In this document: piece after piece, positions 45,311-54,427 of the stretch
Numbering within the stretch: position 1 is the first letter of the stretch
How the letters are laid out: each line of letters opens with the position of its first letter
NCBI GenBank assembly: GCA_902577575.1
Contig: CACGZQ010000004.1
Coordinates: 1-64,000, forward strand
Origin: an uncultured Pelagibacteraceae bacterium
Lineage (GTDB): Bacteria > Pseudomonadota > Alphaproteobacteria > Pelagibacterales > Pelagibacteraceae
DNA: 64,000 bases
Reading direction: 5' to 3'
Program-made: the position numbers and the translations under genes
The notes under the pieces: model-generated
Databases searched by the model: none
Told to the model about the DNA's origin: nothing
Seen by the model: only the letters and a program-made list of their open reading frames with translations

Positions 45311-46572
45311 TGAATAGCACAATTAAAGTAGCAAAAAGAACCTTATTAAATAATAGAAGATTAAATTATACTTTACCTACTAATACTAAGCTTTATCCAG
45401 CCCAATGGAATTGGGACTCAGCTTTTATTGCTTTAGGGTATTCTAATTTCAATTTAGATTACTCCTTTAAAGAAATTGAGACTTTAATTTCTGGACAATG
45501 GGACGATGGAATGATTCCACACATTCTTTTTCATATTAAAGATTTAAATTATACTCCTAACTATAAAGCTTGGAATTGTGGTAGAAAAATTTCCTCATCT
45601 GGAATAACACAACCACCAATATTAGCTAGTATTTTAAGGATAATTATTGAAAGACAAAAATTTTCAAAAAAGGAGATAAAAAAACATCAAACATTAATAT
45701 TAAAGATTAAAAAATATTTAGAATGGTTTATTAGATACAGAGATCCAAAAAAAACTGGTTTAATTTCTATACTTCATCCATGGGAAAGCGGGTATGACAA
45801 TTCTCCTTTATGGGATAAATCGATGAGCAAAATTAAAATAGACTCCAAACTTAGCTACAAAAGAAAGGATAATAAAATTGTTAAAAAAAGTCAGAGACCA
45901 TTAAAAATAGATTACGACAGATATGTAACGATAAAAAATCACTTAAGGGAATTGAATTACGATCCTAAAAAACTTTACTTCAAATCAAAATTTAATGTTG
46001 TAGATGTAGGATTTAATTCACTTTTCTTAAAAGCTTTAAAAGATGTAAATTTTTTACTTAAATTTATAGGTAAAAGTAGCATTTTCTTAAAAAGATATAT
46101 TCTTTTAAATGAGAGCAAACTTATAAAATTATTTAATTCAAGAAAAATGAAATTTAAAAATAAAGATCTTAAAAATGATACTTCAATAGAAATACCATCA
46201 ATAACTAATTTTTTTATGCTATTTGCTGATTTAAATAATAATTTAATTAATAGAGAATTAATAAAAGGTTTAAAAAAATATTACAAAAACGAAAAATATT
46301 TTTTTCCTTCTATAAGTTCCAAACATAAATCTTTTGAAGAAAAGAGGTACTGGAGGGGACCGGTATGGGTTAATTGCAATTGGATTATTTATCAAGGATT
46401 GAAAAATAAAGATAAAAAATTCGCAGAAATTATTAGAAAAAAGACTATTAATTTAGTCGAAAAAGAAAAATTTCGTGAATATTATAGTTGTAAGTCAGGT
46501 TTAGGAATGGGTGCTAAAAATTTTTCTTGGACTGCTGCTTTATATCTAGATTTTAAACTTAATAGATCTTGA
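45310..46572 (+). CDS. GH63-type glycoside hydrolase, glucosylglycerate/mannosylglycerate hydrolase-like
   Basis: 420 residues, no signal peptide, so cytoplasmic. The (alpha/alpha)6-barrel blocks are YPAQWNWDSAFIALGYS (29-45), GQWDDGMIPHI (62-72), HPWESGYDNSP (156-166, D163 a likely general acid), RYWRGPVWVNCNW (346-358) and FREYYSCKSGLGMGAKNFSW (388-407, E390 a likely base). These fit the GH63 branch that includes mycobacterial glucosylglycerate hydrolase and Thermus mannosylglycerate hydrolase. It probably splits the imported solute to hexose and glycerate (or glycerol). The catalytic residue roles are my inference. It is coupled to permease 2. Confidence 0.78.
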   Translation: MNSTIKVAKRTLLNNRRLNYTLPTNTKLYPAQWNWDSAFIALGYSNFNLDYSFKEIETLISGQWDDGMIPHILFHIKDLNYTPNYKAWNCGRKISSSGITQPPILASILRIIIERQKFSKKEIKKHQTLILKIKKYLEWFIRYRDPKKTGLISILHPWESGYDNSPLWDKSMSKIKIDSKLSYKRKDNKIVKKSQRPLKIDYDRYVTIKNHLRELNYDPKKLYFKSKFNVVDVGFNSLFLKALKDVNFLLKFIGKSSIFLKRYILLNESKLIKLFNSRKMKFKNKDLKNDTSIEIPSITNFFMLFADLNNNLINRELIKGLKKYYKNEKYFFPSISSKHKSFEEKRYWRGPVWVNCNWIIYQGLKNKDKKFAEIIRKKTINLVEKEKFREYYSCKSGLGMGAKNFSWTAALYLDFKLNRS

Positions 46573-46603
46573 AATCTGATATATACCTCTAAATACCGAA
46601 AAA

Positions 46604-49252
46604 ATGGAATTTAAAAAATACAATCACACTAAAGAAGAGAAAAAAATCTCTGATTTTTGGATTAAAAAAGGTTTATTCAAACCAAAAAAAGGTAAATCAA
46701 ATAAAAAATTTTCTATAGTAATTCCTCCACCTAATGTAACTGGCAGATTACATATGGGACATGCTCTAAACAATAGTCTCCAAGATGTTTTGGTTAGATT
46801 TAATAGAATGAAAGGACTAGAAACCCTGTGGCAGCCAGGAACAGACCATGCCGGTATTGCAACACAAGCAGTTGTTGAAAACAACCTTTTAAAAGAAGGA
46901 ATTAAAAAAAATGATTTAGGAAGAGAAAAATTTATTAAAAAAATATGGGATTGGAAAGAGGAGTCTGGTGGAATAATTTTAGATCAACTTAAGAAACTAG
47001 GTTGTTCGTGTGATTGGTCAAGAACCAGGTTCACCATGGACAAGGATCTGTCTAAGGCTGTAATTAAAGTTTTTGTTGATCTTTATAAAAAAAAACTAAT
47101 TTACAAGGACAAAAAATTAGTCAACTGGGATACTAAACTTCAAACTGCAATTTCTGACCTGGAGGTAAATCAAAAAGATGTTCAATCTCAATTATATTAC
47201 ATTGATTATACGATAGAGAACTCAGATCAAAAAATCACTATCGCCACTACCAGACCAGAAACAATGATGGGAGATACCGCGGTTGCTGTAAATCCAAAGG
47301 ATAAAAGATATGTAAATTTAGTTGGAAAAAATGTTCTTATTCCAATTGTTAATAGGATTGTCAAAATTATTTCTGACAATTACGCTGACCCAGAACAAGG
47401 TTCAGGAGCCGTAAAAATTACTCCAGCACATGATTTCAATGACTATGAGGTAGGTAAGAGAAATAAATTGGAAATAATAAACATTTTTGAAGAGAATGGG
47501 AAAATAAACAAAAATGGGATTAAAGAGTTTCATGGTCTAGACAGATTTGAAGCAAGAAAACTTATAATTAAAAAATTAAAGGACATAGGCTCTCTTGTAA
47601 AAATTGAAAATATTAAAAATAAAGTTCCATATGGAGATAGATCAAACACTATAATTGAACCTTTCTTAACAGAGCAATGGTTTGTTGATGCAAAAAAATT
47701 GTCCAAAAAACCAATTAAGATAGTTAAAGAGGGCAAAACTACTTTTTTTCCAAGCAATTGGTCAAAAACATTTTTTCAATGGATGAATGATATTGAGCCT
47801 TGGTGTATATCTCGACAAATTTGGTGGGGTCATAGAATACCTGCTTGGTATGATGAAAATGGAAATATTTTCGTTGCTGAAAATGAAAAAAATGCAGTAA
47901 AGCTAGCAAAGAAAAAAAATAGAAATAAACAATTTAAGTTAAGACAGGAAACAGATGTCTTAGACACCTGGTTTTCATCAGCTCTATGGCCTTTCGCAAC
48001 TCTTGGATGGCCAAATAAAACTAAAGAACTTAACAAATTTTACCCAACTTCAGTTCTTGTTACTGGTTTTGATATAATTTTCTTTTGGGTAGCAAGGATG
48101 TTGATGATGGGAAATCATTTCAGAAAAAATACACCTTTTCAAAAAGTATATGTTCATGCCTTAGTAAGAGATGAAAAGGGGCAAAAAATGTCAAAGTCAA
48201 AAGGTAATGTAATTGATCCATTAGATTTAATAAATGAATATGGAGCAGATAGTTTAAGGTTTACTTTAATTTCGATGGCCTCTCCAGGACGAGATGTAAA
48301 ATTATCAAAAGATAGAGTTACTGGAAATAGAAACTTTATAACAAAAATTTGGAGTGCAAATAATTTATTAAAACTTAATAATTGTAAATTAGATAAAAAG
48401 ATAGATTTTAACTCAATCAAACTTCCAATAAACCATTGGATTTACAATGAATTTATAAAAACACAAAATTTAATAACGAAAAATATTGAAATATTTAGGT
48501 TTGATGAAGCTGCTAGATATGCATATCAATTTGTTTGGCATTCTTATTGCGATTGGTATTTAGAGTTCTTAAAACCTATTCTAAATTCAAAAAATAAAAT
48601 TGAGATAAAAGAGGCTAAGGCCTTCTCTTCATTCATGATGGCAAATATTCTTAGAATTCTTCATCCGTTTATCCCTTTTTTCACTGAGAACTTGTGGTCT
48701 TTAAATTCTTATAAAAAGATTTTTAATGATTTTTTAATCAGTTCCAGTTGGCCAAATTTAAAGTTAATTAATAAATTTTGCAAAAATCAAAATGATATAA
48801 ATGATTTAATTGAAATAATTTCCAACATTAGATCTACTAAAGCAGAGTTAAAAATTACACCAAAATTATATTGTGACATATTTTTTGATAATAAATCAGG
48901 GAAATTAAAAAAATTGGTAAATAAAAATATAAATTTAGTAAAACAGGTTGGTAGAGTAAATAATGTCCTTACAACAAAGATAAGAGATAAAAATTCAATA
49001 GATATTTTGGTTCTTAAGGAAAAAATTTCATTAAATTTTAATGAGGATGTAAATTTAGGATCTCAAAAAGAGAGAATTTTGCAAAAAATCGAGACAATTA
49101 ATAAACAAATTAATATTTTAAATAATAAGCTCAAAAATAAGGCTTATGTGACAAAAGCACCTAAAGAAATAGTACAAAATGATAAAAATTTAGTTAAAGA
49201 ATTAACTATTGAAGATGGAAAATTAAGAAGTATTGTGTCTAGTATTAATTAA
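46604..49252 (+). CDS. valS: Valyl-tRNA synthetase
   Basis: 882 residues, class I. The HIGH-type motif is PPPNVTGRLHMGHALNN (near residue 47), the editing domain has TTRPETMMGDTAVAVNP, the WCISRQIWWGHRIPAW block precedes the KMSKSKGN motif, and a C-terminal coiled-coil arm rich in Lys/Asn closes the protein. It charges tRNA-Val. The stop is directly followed by ilvD with no gap; ilvD makes valine precursors, a functionally sensible neighbour. Confidence 0.97.
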   Translation: MEFKKYNHTKEEKKISDFWIKKGLFKPKKGKSNKKFSIVIPPPNVTGRLHMGHALNNSLQDVLVRFNRMKGLETLWQPGTDHAGIATQAVVENNLLKEGIKKNDLGREKFIKKIWDWKEESGGIILDQLKKLGCSCDWSRTRFTMDKDLSKAVIKVFVDLYKKKLIYKDKKLVNWDTKLQTAISDLEVNQKDVQSQLYYIDYTIENSDQKITIATTRPETMMGDTAVAVNPKDKRYVNLVGKNVLIPIVNRIVKIISDNYADPEQGSGAVKITPAHDFNDYEVGKRNKLEIINIFEENGKINKNGIKEFHGLDRFEARKLIIKKLKDIGSLVKIENIKNKVPYGDRSNTIIEPFLTEQWFVDAKKLSKKPIKIVKEGKTTFFPSNWSKTFFQWMNDIEPWCISRQIWWGHRIPAWYDENGNIFVAENEKNAVKLAKKKNRNKQFKLRQETDVLDTWFSSALWPFATLGWPNKTKELNKFYPTSVLVTGFDIIFFWVARMLMMGNHFRKNTPFQKVYVHALVRDEKGQKMSKSKGNVIDPLDLINEYGADSLRFTLISMASPGRDVKLSKDRVTGNRNFITKIWSANNLLKLNNCKLDKKIDFNSIKLPINHWIYNEFIKTQNLITKNIEIFRFDEAARYAYQFVWHSYCDWYLEFLKPILNSKNKIEIKEAKAFSSFMMANILRILHPFIPFFTENLWSLNSYKKIFNDFLISSSWPNLKLINKFCKNQNDINDLIEIISNIRSTKAELKITPKLYCDIFFDNKSGKLKKLVNKNINLVKQVGRVNNVLTTKIRDKNSIDILVLKEKISLNFNEDVNLGSQKERILQKIETINKQINILNNKLKNKAYVTKAPKEIVQNDKNLVKELTIEDGKLRSIVSSIN

Positions 49253-50971
49253 ATGTCTAAAATTGATAAAAAAAAACTACCCAGCCGTCATACTTCTTTA
49301 GGTCCAGACAGAGCTCCACATAGATCTTTTTACTATGCAATGGGAGAAACCGAACAAGATGTGGCGAAGCCATTTGTAGGAGTAGTATCCACTTGGAACG
49401 AAGCTGCACCGTGCAATACAGCTTTAATGCGACAAGCTCAGTCAGTCAAAAAAGGGGTAAAACAATCTGGGGGTACGCCAAGAGAATTTTGTACGATAAC
49501 TGTAACAGATGGTATTGCCATGGGGCATGAAGGAATGAAATCATCATTAATTTCCAGAGAGGTCATAGCTGACTCGGCAGAACTGACAGTAAGAGGGCAT
49601 TGTTATGATGCTCTAGTTGGTATTGCTGGATGTGATAAATCACTACCAGGCTTGATGATGTCTATGTTGAGATTAAATGTACCTAGTGTATTTATTTACG
49701 GCGGATCAATTTTGCCAGGAAAATTTAAAGGTAAAGATGTAACAGTTGTAGATGTATTCGAAGCAGTAGGCAAACATTCTTCAGGTAAAATGTCCTCTGA
49801 AGAATTAAGAGAATTAGAATTAGTAGCTTGTCCAAGTGCTGGAGCTTGTGGAGGTCAATTTACAGCTAACACAATGGCGTGCGTATCAGAAGCGATAGGA
49901 TTAGCTTTACCTTATTCAGCTGGGACGCCAGCCCCATATCAGGAAAGAGATAAATATGCTTACGAAAGTGGTCAAGCTGTTATGAATTTATTAGAGAGAA
50001 AAATAAAACCAAGAGAAATAGTTACTAAAAAATCTCTAGAAAACGCAGCAACGATTGTGGCTGCAACCGGAGGCTCCACTAATGCAGCTCTTCATTTACC
50101 TGCACTAGCTAACGAGATAGGAGTAAAATTTGATTTAATGGACGTGGCAAAAATATTTAAAAAAACTCCCTATCTTGCTGATTTAAAACCTGGAGGAAAA
50201 TACGTTGCTAAAGATATGTGGGAAGCTGGCGGTGTTCCTATGTTATTAAAAACTTTATTTGATGGAGGTTATATTCATGGCGAATGTATGACAGTTACAG
50301 GTAAAACTATGAAAGAAAATTTAGCTAACATTAAGTTTAATATTAATCAAAAAGTTTTAAGAGAATATAATAATCCACTTTCTCCAGATGGGGGAGTTGT
50401 TGGACTAAAAGGTAATTTAGCTCCAGACGGAGCAATCGTAAAAATTGCAGGATTAAAAAAATTACAATTTACAGGTAAAGCTAGATGTTTTGATAATGAA
50501 GAAGATGCAATGAAAGCAGTACAGACAAAAAAATATAAGGACGGTGATGTAATAATAATCAGATACGAAGGTCCAAAAGGCGGACCAGGAATGAGGGAAA
50601 TGCTTTCAACAACTGGAGCTATTTATGGACAAGGTAAAGGCGAAAAAGTTGCACTTATAACTGATGGTAGGTTTTCAGGAGCTACTAGAGGTTTCTGTGT
50701 TGGTCACGTTGGCCCAGAAGCAGCAATGGGTGGTCCTATCGCACTTCTTAAAAATGGAGATGTAATTGATATAGATGCAAAAAAAGGATCAATTAATGTA
50801 AGGCTTACTAGCGCACAATTAAAAGCTAGAAGAAAAAAATGGAAAGAAAAAAAATCAAGTTTTGGATCGGGAACAATTTGGAAATATGCTCAAACAGTAG
50901 GACCAGCCTACCTTGGTGCTCCAACACATCCAGGTAAGAAAAAAGAAGTTAAAGAATATTCGAAAATTTAA
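49253..50971 (+). CDS. ilvD: Dihydroxy-acid dehydratase
   Basis: Third step of branched-chain amino acid synthesis: dihydroxy-isovalerate or -methylvalerate to the keto-acid. Iron-sulfur cluster cysteines occur in [25 protein letters not shown] and [17 protein letters not shown]; the late [20 protein letters not shown] block is conserved. 572 residues is normal. Higher G+C and standard codon use suggest strong expression. It overlaps manC by 1 base. Confidence 0.97.
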   Translation: MSKIDKKKLPSRHTSLGPDRAPHRSFYYAMGETEQDVAKPFVGVVSTWNEAAPCNTALMRQAQSVKKGVKQSGGTPREFCTITVTDGIAMGHEGMKSSLISREVIADSAELTVRGHCYDALVGIAGCDKSLPGLMMSMLRLNVPSVFIYGGSILPGKFKGKDVTVVDVFEAVGKHSSGKMSSEELRELELVACPSAGACGGQFTANTMACVSEAIGLALPYSAGTPAPYQERDKYAYESGQAVMNLLERKIKPREIVTKKSLENAATIVAATGGSTNAALHLPALANEIGVKFDLMDVAKIFKKTPYLADLKPGGKYVAKDMWEAGGVPMLLKTLFDGGYIHGECMTVTGKTMKENLANIKFNINQKVLREYNNPLSPDGGVVGLKGNLAPDGAIVKIAGLKKLQFTGKARCFDNEEDAMKAVQTKKYKDGDVIIIRYEGPKGGPGMREMLSTTGAIYGQGKGEKVALITDGRFSGATRGFCVGHVGPEAAMGGPIALLKNGDVIDIDAKKGSINVRLTSAQLKARRKKWKEKKSSFGSGTIWKYAQTVGPAYLGAPTHPGKKKEVKEYSKI

Positions 50972-52173
50972 TGAAAATACGTCCAGTAATTTTATGTGGC
51001 GGTTCAGGCACAAGACTTTGGTCCAATAAAAAACATCATCAACCAAAGCAGTTTATTGATTTTGGAAATTGGACGTTATTCGGAAAAACTCTAGAGAGAA
51101 TAAAAAATTCTATTTTTGATTATCCAATAATAAGCACTAATAAAAAATATATAAGAGAAATTAAAAAGCATTTAAGATTTAAAGGTTTTAAAAAATATAA
51201 GATAATTCTTGAACCAGCAAAAAGAAATACTGCTCCTGCTATACTTAGTTCAGCATTAATAAAAGAAATACCTGAGAACCAACCCTTAATTTTCTTATCA
51301 TCAGATCATTTAATTGAGAAAACTAACTTTTTTAATAAGTCTATTAAAAAACATCAAAAATATTTGACAGATAAAAATATCTTTATATTTGGCATTAAGC
51401 CTTCTTACCCTTCATCTGATTTTGGTTATTTTTTATCAAATCGGGTTAAAAACAAATACAAGGTTTCAAAATTTATTGAAAAACCAAATTTAGAAAAAGC
51501 CAAAAAAATCATTAAAAAAAAAGCTTATTGGAATTCAGGAATGTTTTTCCTTACAAAAAAATCAGTAATTAATAACTTCAAGAAGTATCAAAACAAAAAC
51601 TTCAATTATTGTTTAAATTCTGTAAATAAATCAAAATTTAAAAATGATATTTATTATCTAAATAAAAATGATTTTTTAAAATGTAAGACAATTTCTTTTG
51701 ATTATGCAATATTAGAAAAATCAAAAGATATTAATGCTATAAATTTAAATATACCTTGGACTGATCTAGGTAGTTGGAAAGAAATTTGTAAAATTTATGA
51801 TAAATTAAAGTCTAAATATCAAAAAAAGAAAAATATTTTTTACAGACCATGGGGCAGGTATACAAATTTGTATAACGGTAAAAATTTTTTAATTAAAGAA
51901 CTTTATGTAAAACCTAAAGGAGTTTTAAGTCTTCAAAAGCATTTTCATCGTTCTGAACATTGGGTTGTGACTCAAGGAACTCCAAAAATAACTCTTAATA
52001 GAAAAAAGTTTTTTTTAAAAACTAATGAAGCTATTTTTATACCAGTTAAATCTATTCACAGAATAGAAAATCCATATAAAAAACCGGTAAAAATAATTGA
52101 AGCTCAACTAGGGTCAATTTTAAAAGAAACTGATATAGTTAGATATCAAGATATTTACGGTAGAGTTAAATAA
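50971..52173 (+). CDS. manC: Mannose-1-phosphate guanylyltransferase (ManC type with cupin domain)
   Basis: Makes GDP-mannose from mannose-1-phosphate and GTP. The nucleotidyltransferase signature GGSGTRLWSNKKHHQPKQF is at residues 10-28, FIEKPN and YWNSGMFFL are conserved mid-domain blocks, and the C-terminal 285-400 is a cupin-type isomerase domain (RPWGRYTNLY, LSLQKHFHRSEHWVV). At 400 residues it is shorter than the usual 460-480, mainly by internal trimming. It would feed Gmd at 12724. The C-terminal cupin may catalyse mannose-6-phosphate isomerisation. Confidence 0.88.
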   Translation: MKIRPVILCGGSGTRLWSNKKHHQPKQFIDFGNWTLFGKTLERIKNSIFDYPIISTNKKYIREIKKHLRFKGFKKYKIILEPAKRNTAPAILSSALIKEIPENQPLIFLSSDHLIEKTNFFNKSIKKHQKYLTDKNIFIFGIKPSYPSSDFGYFLSNRVKNKYKVSKFIEKPNLEKAKKIIKKKAYWNSGMFFLTKKSVINNFKKYQNKNFNYCLNSVNKSKFKNDIYYLNKNDFLKCKTISFDYAILEKSKDINAINLNIPWTDLGSWKEICKIYDKLKSKYQKKKNIFYRPWGRYTNLYNGKNFLIKELYVKPKGVLSLQKHFHRSEHWVVTQGTPKITLNRKKFFLKTNEAIFIPVKSIHRIENPYKKPVKIIEAQLGSILKETDIVRYQDIYGRVK

Positions 52174-52942
52174 TTTCAAGTTCGATTGGCGTATGATCAG
52201 ATGGTTTTTCTTTGGATCTTGGTTTTTTATTTATATTAATTGATTTGATATTATCGATTAAACTGTTTGAAAGTAAAAAATGATCTATCCTCATACCATA
52301 ATTTTTTTGCCAGGAACCTGCAAAGTAGTCCCAAAAGGTATACTCTTGTTTTGTTTTATTTAGAGATCTATAAACATCTTTAAAACCTAAATTAATTAAT
52401 TCTCTATATTTTTTTCTTATTTCCAACCTACCTAAAGCATCGTTTTCATATCTTTTAAAATCATAAACATCAATTTCTTCAGGAATAATATTAAAATCTC
52501 CAGCGATAAGGATATTTGAGTTTTTCTGAATTTTCTTTTTAACATTTGAGATAAATATTTTTAACCACTCTTTTTTATATTCATATTTTTCTGTATCTAC
52601 AGGATTTCCATTTGGAACATAAATATTTATAAGTTCTATCTTTTTTTTTTTAAATTTCAATTCAGCAGTAATAATTCTAGATTGTTTTAAATCATCTTTA
52701 ATAAAGCTATTATTAATTTTCTCTAATTTTTGTTTAGAAATAATAGCTACACCATTGTAACTTTTTTGACCAAAAACGTAAGAATTATATCCAATATTTT
52801 TAAAATCTTCGTAAGGAAAACTAATTTCTTGAGTCTTAATTTCTTGTAGCAACAAAATATCAGGATTTGATTGTTTGATATAATCAACAATATTGGTAAT
52901 TCTTGCTCTAACTGAATTCACATTCCATGAAATTATTTTCAT
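52166..52942 (-). CDS. xth: Exodeoxyribonuclease III / AP endonuclease
   Basis: 258 residues from the ATG at 52942 (MKIISWNVNSVRAR), preferred because the longer version adds an odd leader overlapping erpA. The EEP-fold motifs are WNVNSVRAR, LLLQEIKTQ (metal Glu), INIYVPNGN, AGDFNIIPEE, WDYFAG and the closing SDHTPIELEI with catalytic His. It repairs abasic sites in base excision repair. Its ATG overlaps the erpA stop by one base (TGATG), so the two form an operon. The 3' end overlaps manC by 8 bases. Confidence 0.95.
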   Translation of the reverse strand: MKIISWNVNSVRARITNIVDYIKQSNPDILLLQEIKTQEISFPYEDFKNIGYNSYVFGQKSYNGVAIISKQKLEKINNSFIKDDLKQSRIITAELKFKKKKIELINIYVPNGNPVDTEKYEYKKEWLKIFISNVKKKIQKNSNILIAGDFNIIPEEIDVYDFKRYENDALGRLEIRKKYRELINLGFKDVYRSLNKTKQEYTFWDYFAGSWQKNYGMRIDHFLLSNSLIDNIKSININKKPRSKEKPSDHTPIELEII

Positions 52943-53256
52943 CAAACCGAGAAAGATAAACCGCAACCACATGAAGCCGAAGCTTTAGGGTTATTTATAG
53001 AAAAAGACTCACCAATCATCTCCTTTTTAAAATCTACAGTGGAACCTGCAATTATTTCGAGAGATTGTTTATCGATAACAGCTTTATTAAATAGCACATC
53101 ATCCTTTTCTATTTTATCATCAAAAGTAAAATTATATTTAAAACCAGAACACCCACCACCTTGAACAGCAATTCTGAAATATTTTTTCCCATCTCTTTTG
53201 GTGATTTTGTCTATCTGGTTATTTGCTCTATCTGTAAATTCTAATTTTTTTTCCAT
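52942..53256 (-). CDS. erpA: Iron-sulfur cluster insertion protein (IscA/ErpA, A-type carrier)
   Basis: 104 residues. The three conserved cysteines of A-type carriers are in GGGCSGFKY and SCGCG near the end. It delivers Fe-S clusters to target proteins such as IlvD or IspG. In alphaproteobacteria an erpA gene often lies beside dgt and xth, as here. It is divergent from dgt with 31 bases between the start codons, a space containing two TATAAT-like boxes. Confidence 0.92.
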   Translation of the reverse strand: MEKKLEFTDRANNQIDKITKRDGKKYFRIAVQGGGCSGFKYNFTFDDKIEKDDVLFNKAVIDKQSLEIIAGSTVDFKKEMIGESFSINNPKASASCGCGLSFSV

Positions 53257-53287
53257 AATTATTTAGTATATAATCTATATAATAAGC

Positions 53288-54427
53288 ATGCAAAAAAATT
53301 CAATCCAAACTTTATCCAAATTAGCAGTTCCTCTTAGGTCTAAGGGTAGGTTTTTTAAAGAAAAAAAAACCAGTTTGAGATCAGACTTTCAAAGGGATAG
53401 AGATAGAATAATTCATTCGACTGCTTTTCGAAGACTTAAACATAAAACTCAGGTTTTTGTTAATACAACGGGAGATCATTTTCGAACAAGAATTACTCAC
53501 TCTTTAGAAGTTGCTCAAATAGCAAGAACTTTATGTAAATTTTTCAATTTAAATGAGGATTTGTGTGAAACATTAAGTTTAGCTCATGACTTGGGGCATA
53601 CACCATTTGGACATGCAGGCGAAGATGCCCTTAATGAATGTATGAAAAAATTTGGAGGTTTTGATCATAACATACAGACCATTAGAATAGCTTTGTTTCT
53701 TGAGAATAGATATTATGAATTTAAAGGTCTAAATTTAACTTTAGAAACTATTGATGGTTTATTAAAACATAATGGGCCTATAAAAAAGTTAAAAAAGTAT
53801 AATAGTATTATAGGTAAAAATTATTTTACGAACAAAATTAATTTTTCTAGCTATCCTTCGCTAGAAGCACAAATAGCCTCAATATCTGATGATATAGCCT
53901 ATAATAGCCACGACTTGGAAGATGGATTAAAATCAAATTTATTTAAACTTAAAGATTTAGAAAAGATACCAATTTTAAAAAATATTATATTTAGGCATAC
54001 AAAAAGAAAAAATAACTATTCAATGGATTTAATTATTAGACAAATTATTAGAGAGATAATTAATGAAATGGTAAAAGATGTTATAAAAACAACTAAATAT
54101 AATATTAAAAAATATCATTTAAATAATTTGAATAAAGTTTACAGAGCTCATTATCCAATAGTAAATTTTTCAAAACAAATGAATAAATTTGATAAAAAGA
54201 TTAAATACTTTTTAAGACAAAAAATGTATTATAACAAAAAAGTTAAAAAAAATACTAATCAAGGTAAAAAAATTATTAAAAAATTATTTTCAGCCATACA
54301 AAGAAATCCATCAAAATACATAAATGTTAGTAAGTACGATAAATCGAATATTGCTAGATCTATTTGTGATTTTATAGCTGGCATGACAGATAGATATGCA
54401 ATAAATCTATATAATAAGATTAAATGA
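53288..54427 (+). CDS. dgt: Deoxyguanosinetriphosphate triphosphohydrolase-like protein
   Basis: 379 residues of the HD superfamily. HSTAFRRLKHKTQVFVN, GDHFRTRITHSLEVAQIART and the HD pair in LAHDLGHTPFGHAGEDALNE bind the metal; IASISDDIAYNSHDLEDGL is the later conserved block. It hydrolyses dNTPs to the nucleoside and triphosphate in studied family members. The length suits the shorter alphaproteobacterial form. It overlaps argS by 4 bases. Confidence 0.93.
   Translation: MQKNSIQTLSKLAVPLRSKGRFFKEKKTSLRSDFQRDRDRIIHSTAFRRLKHKTQVFVNTTGDHFRTRITHSLEVAQIARTLCKFFNLNEDLCETLSLAHDLGHTPFGHAGEDALNECMKKFGGFDHNIQTIRIALFLENRYYEFKGLNLTLETIDGLLKHNGPIKKLKKYNSIIGKNYFTNKINFSSYPSLEAQIASISDDIAYNSHDLEDGLKSNLFKLKDLEKIPILKNIIFRHTKRKNNYSMDLIIRQIIREIINEMVKDVIKTTKYNIKKYHLNNLNKVYRAHYPIVNFSKQMNKFDKKIKYFLRQKMYYNKKVKKNTNQGKKIIKKLFSAIQRNPSKYINVSKYDKSNIARSICDFIAGMTDRYAINLYNKIK

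Noticed and set aside
47830-48036. Minus-strand ORFs inside valS
   Set aside because: Several short antisense ORFs lie over conserved valS blocks; they are shadows of the real gene.
52943-52972. Longer N-terminus of Xth
   Set aside because: The extra residues lie in the erpA end and precede the conserved MKIISWNVNS start; the TGATG junction explains the true start.
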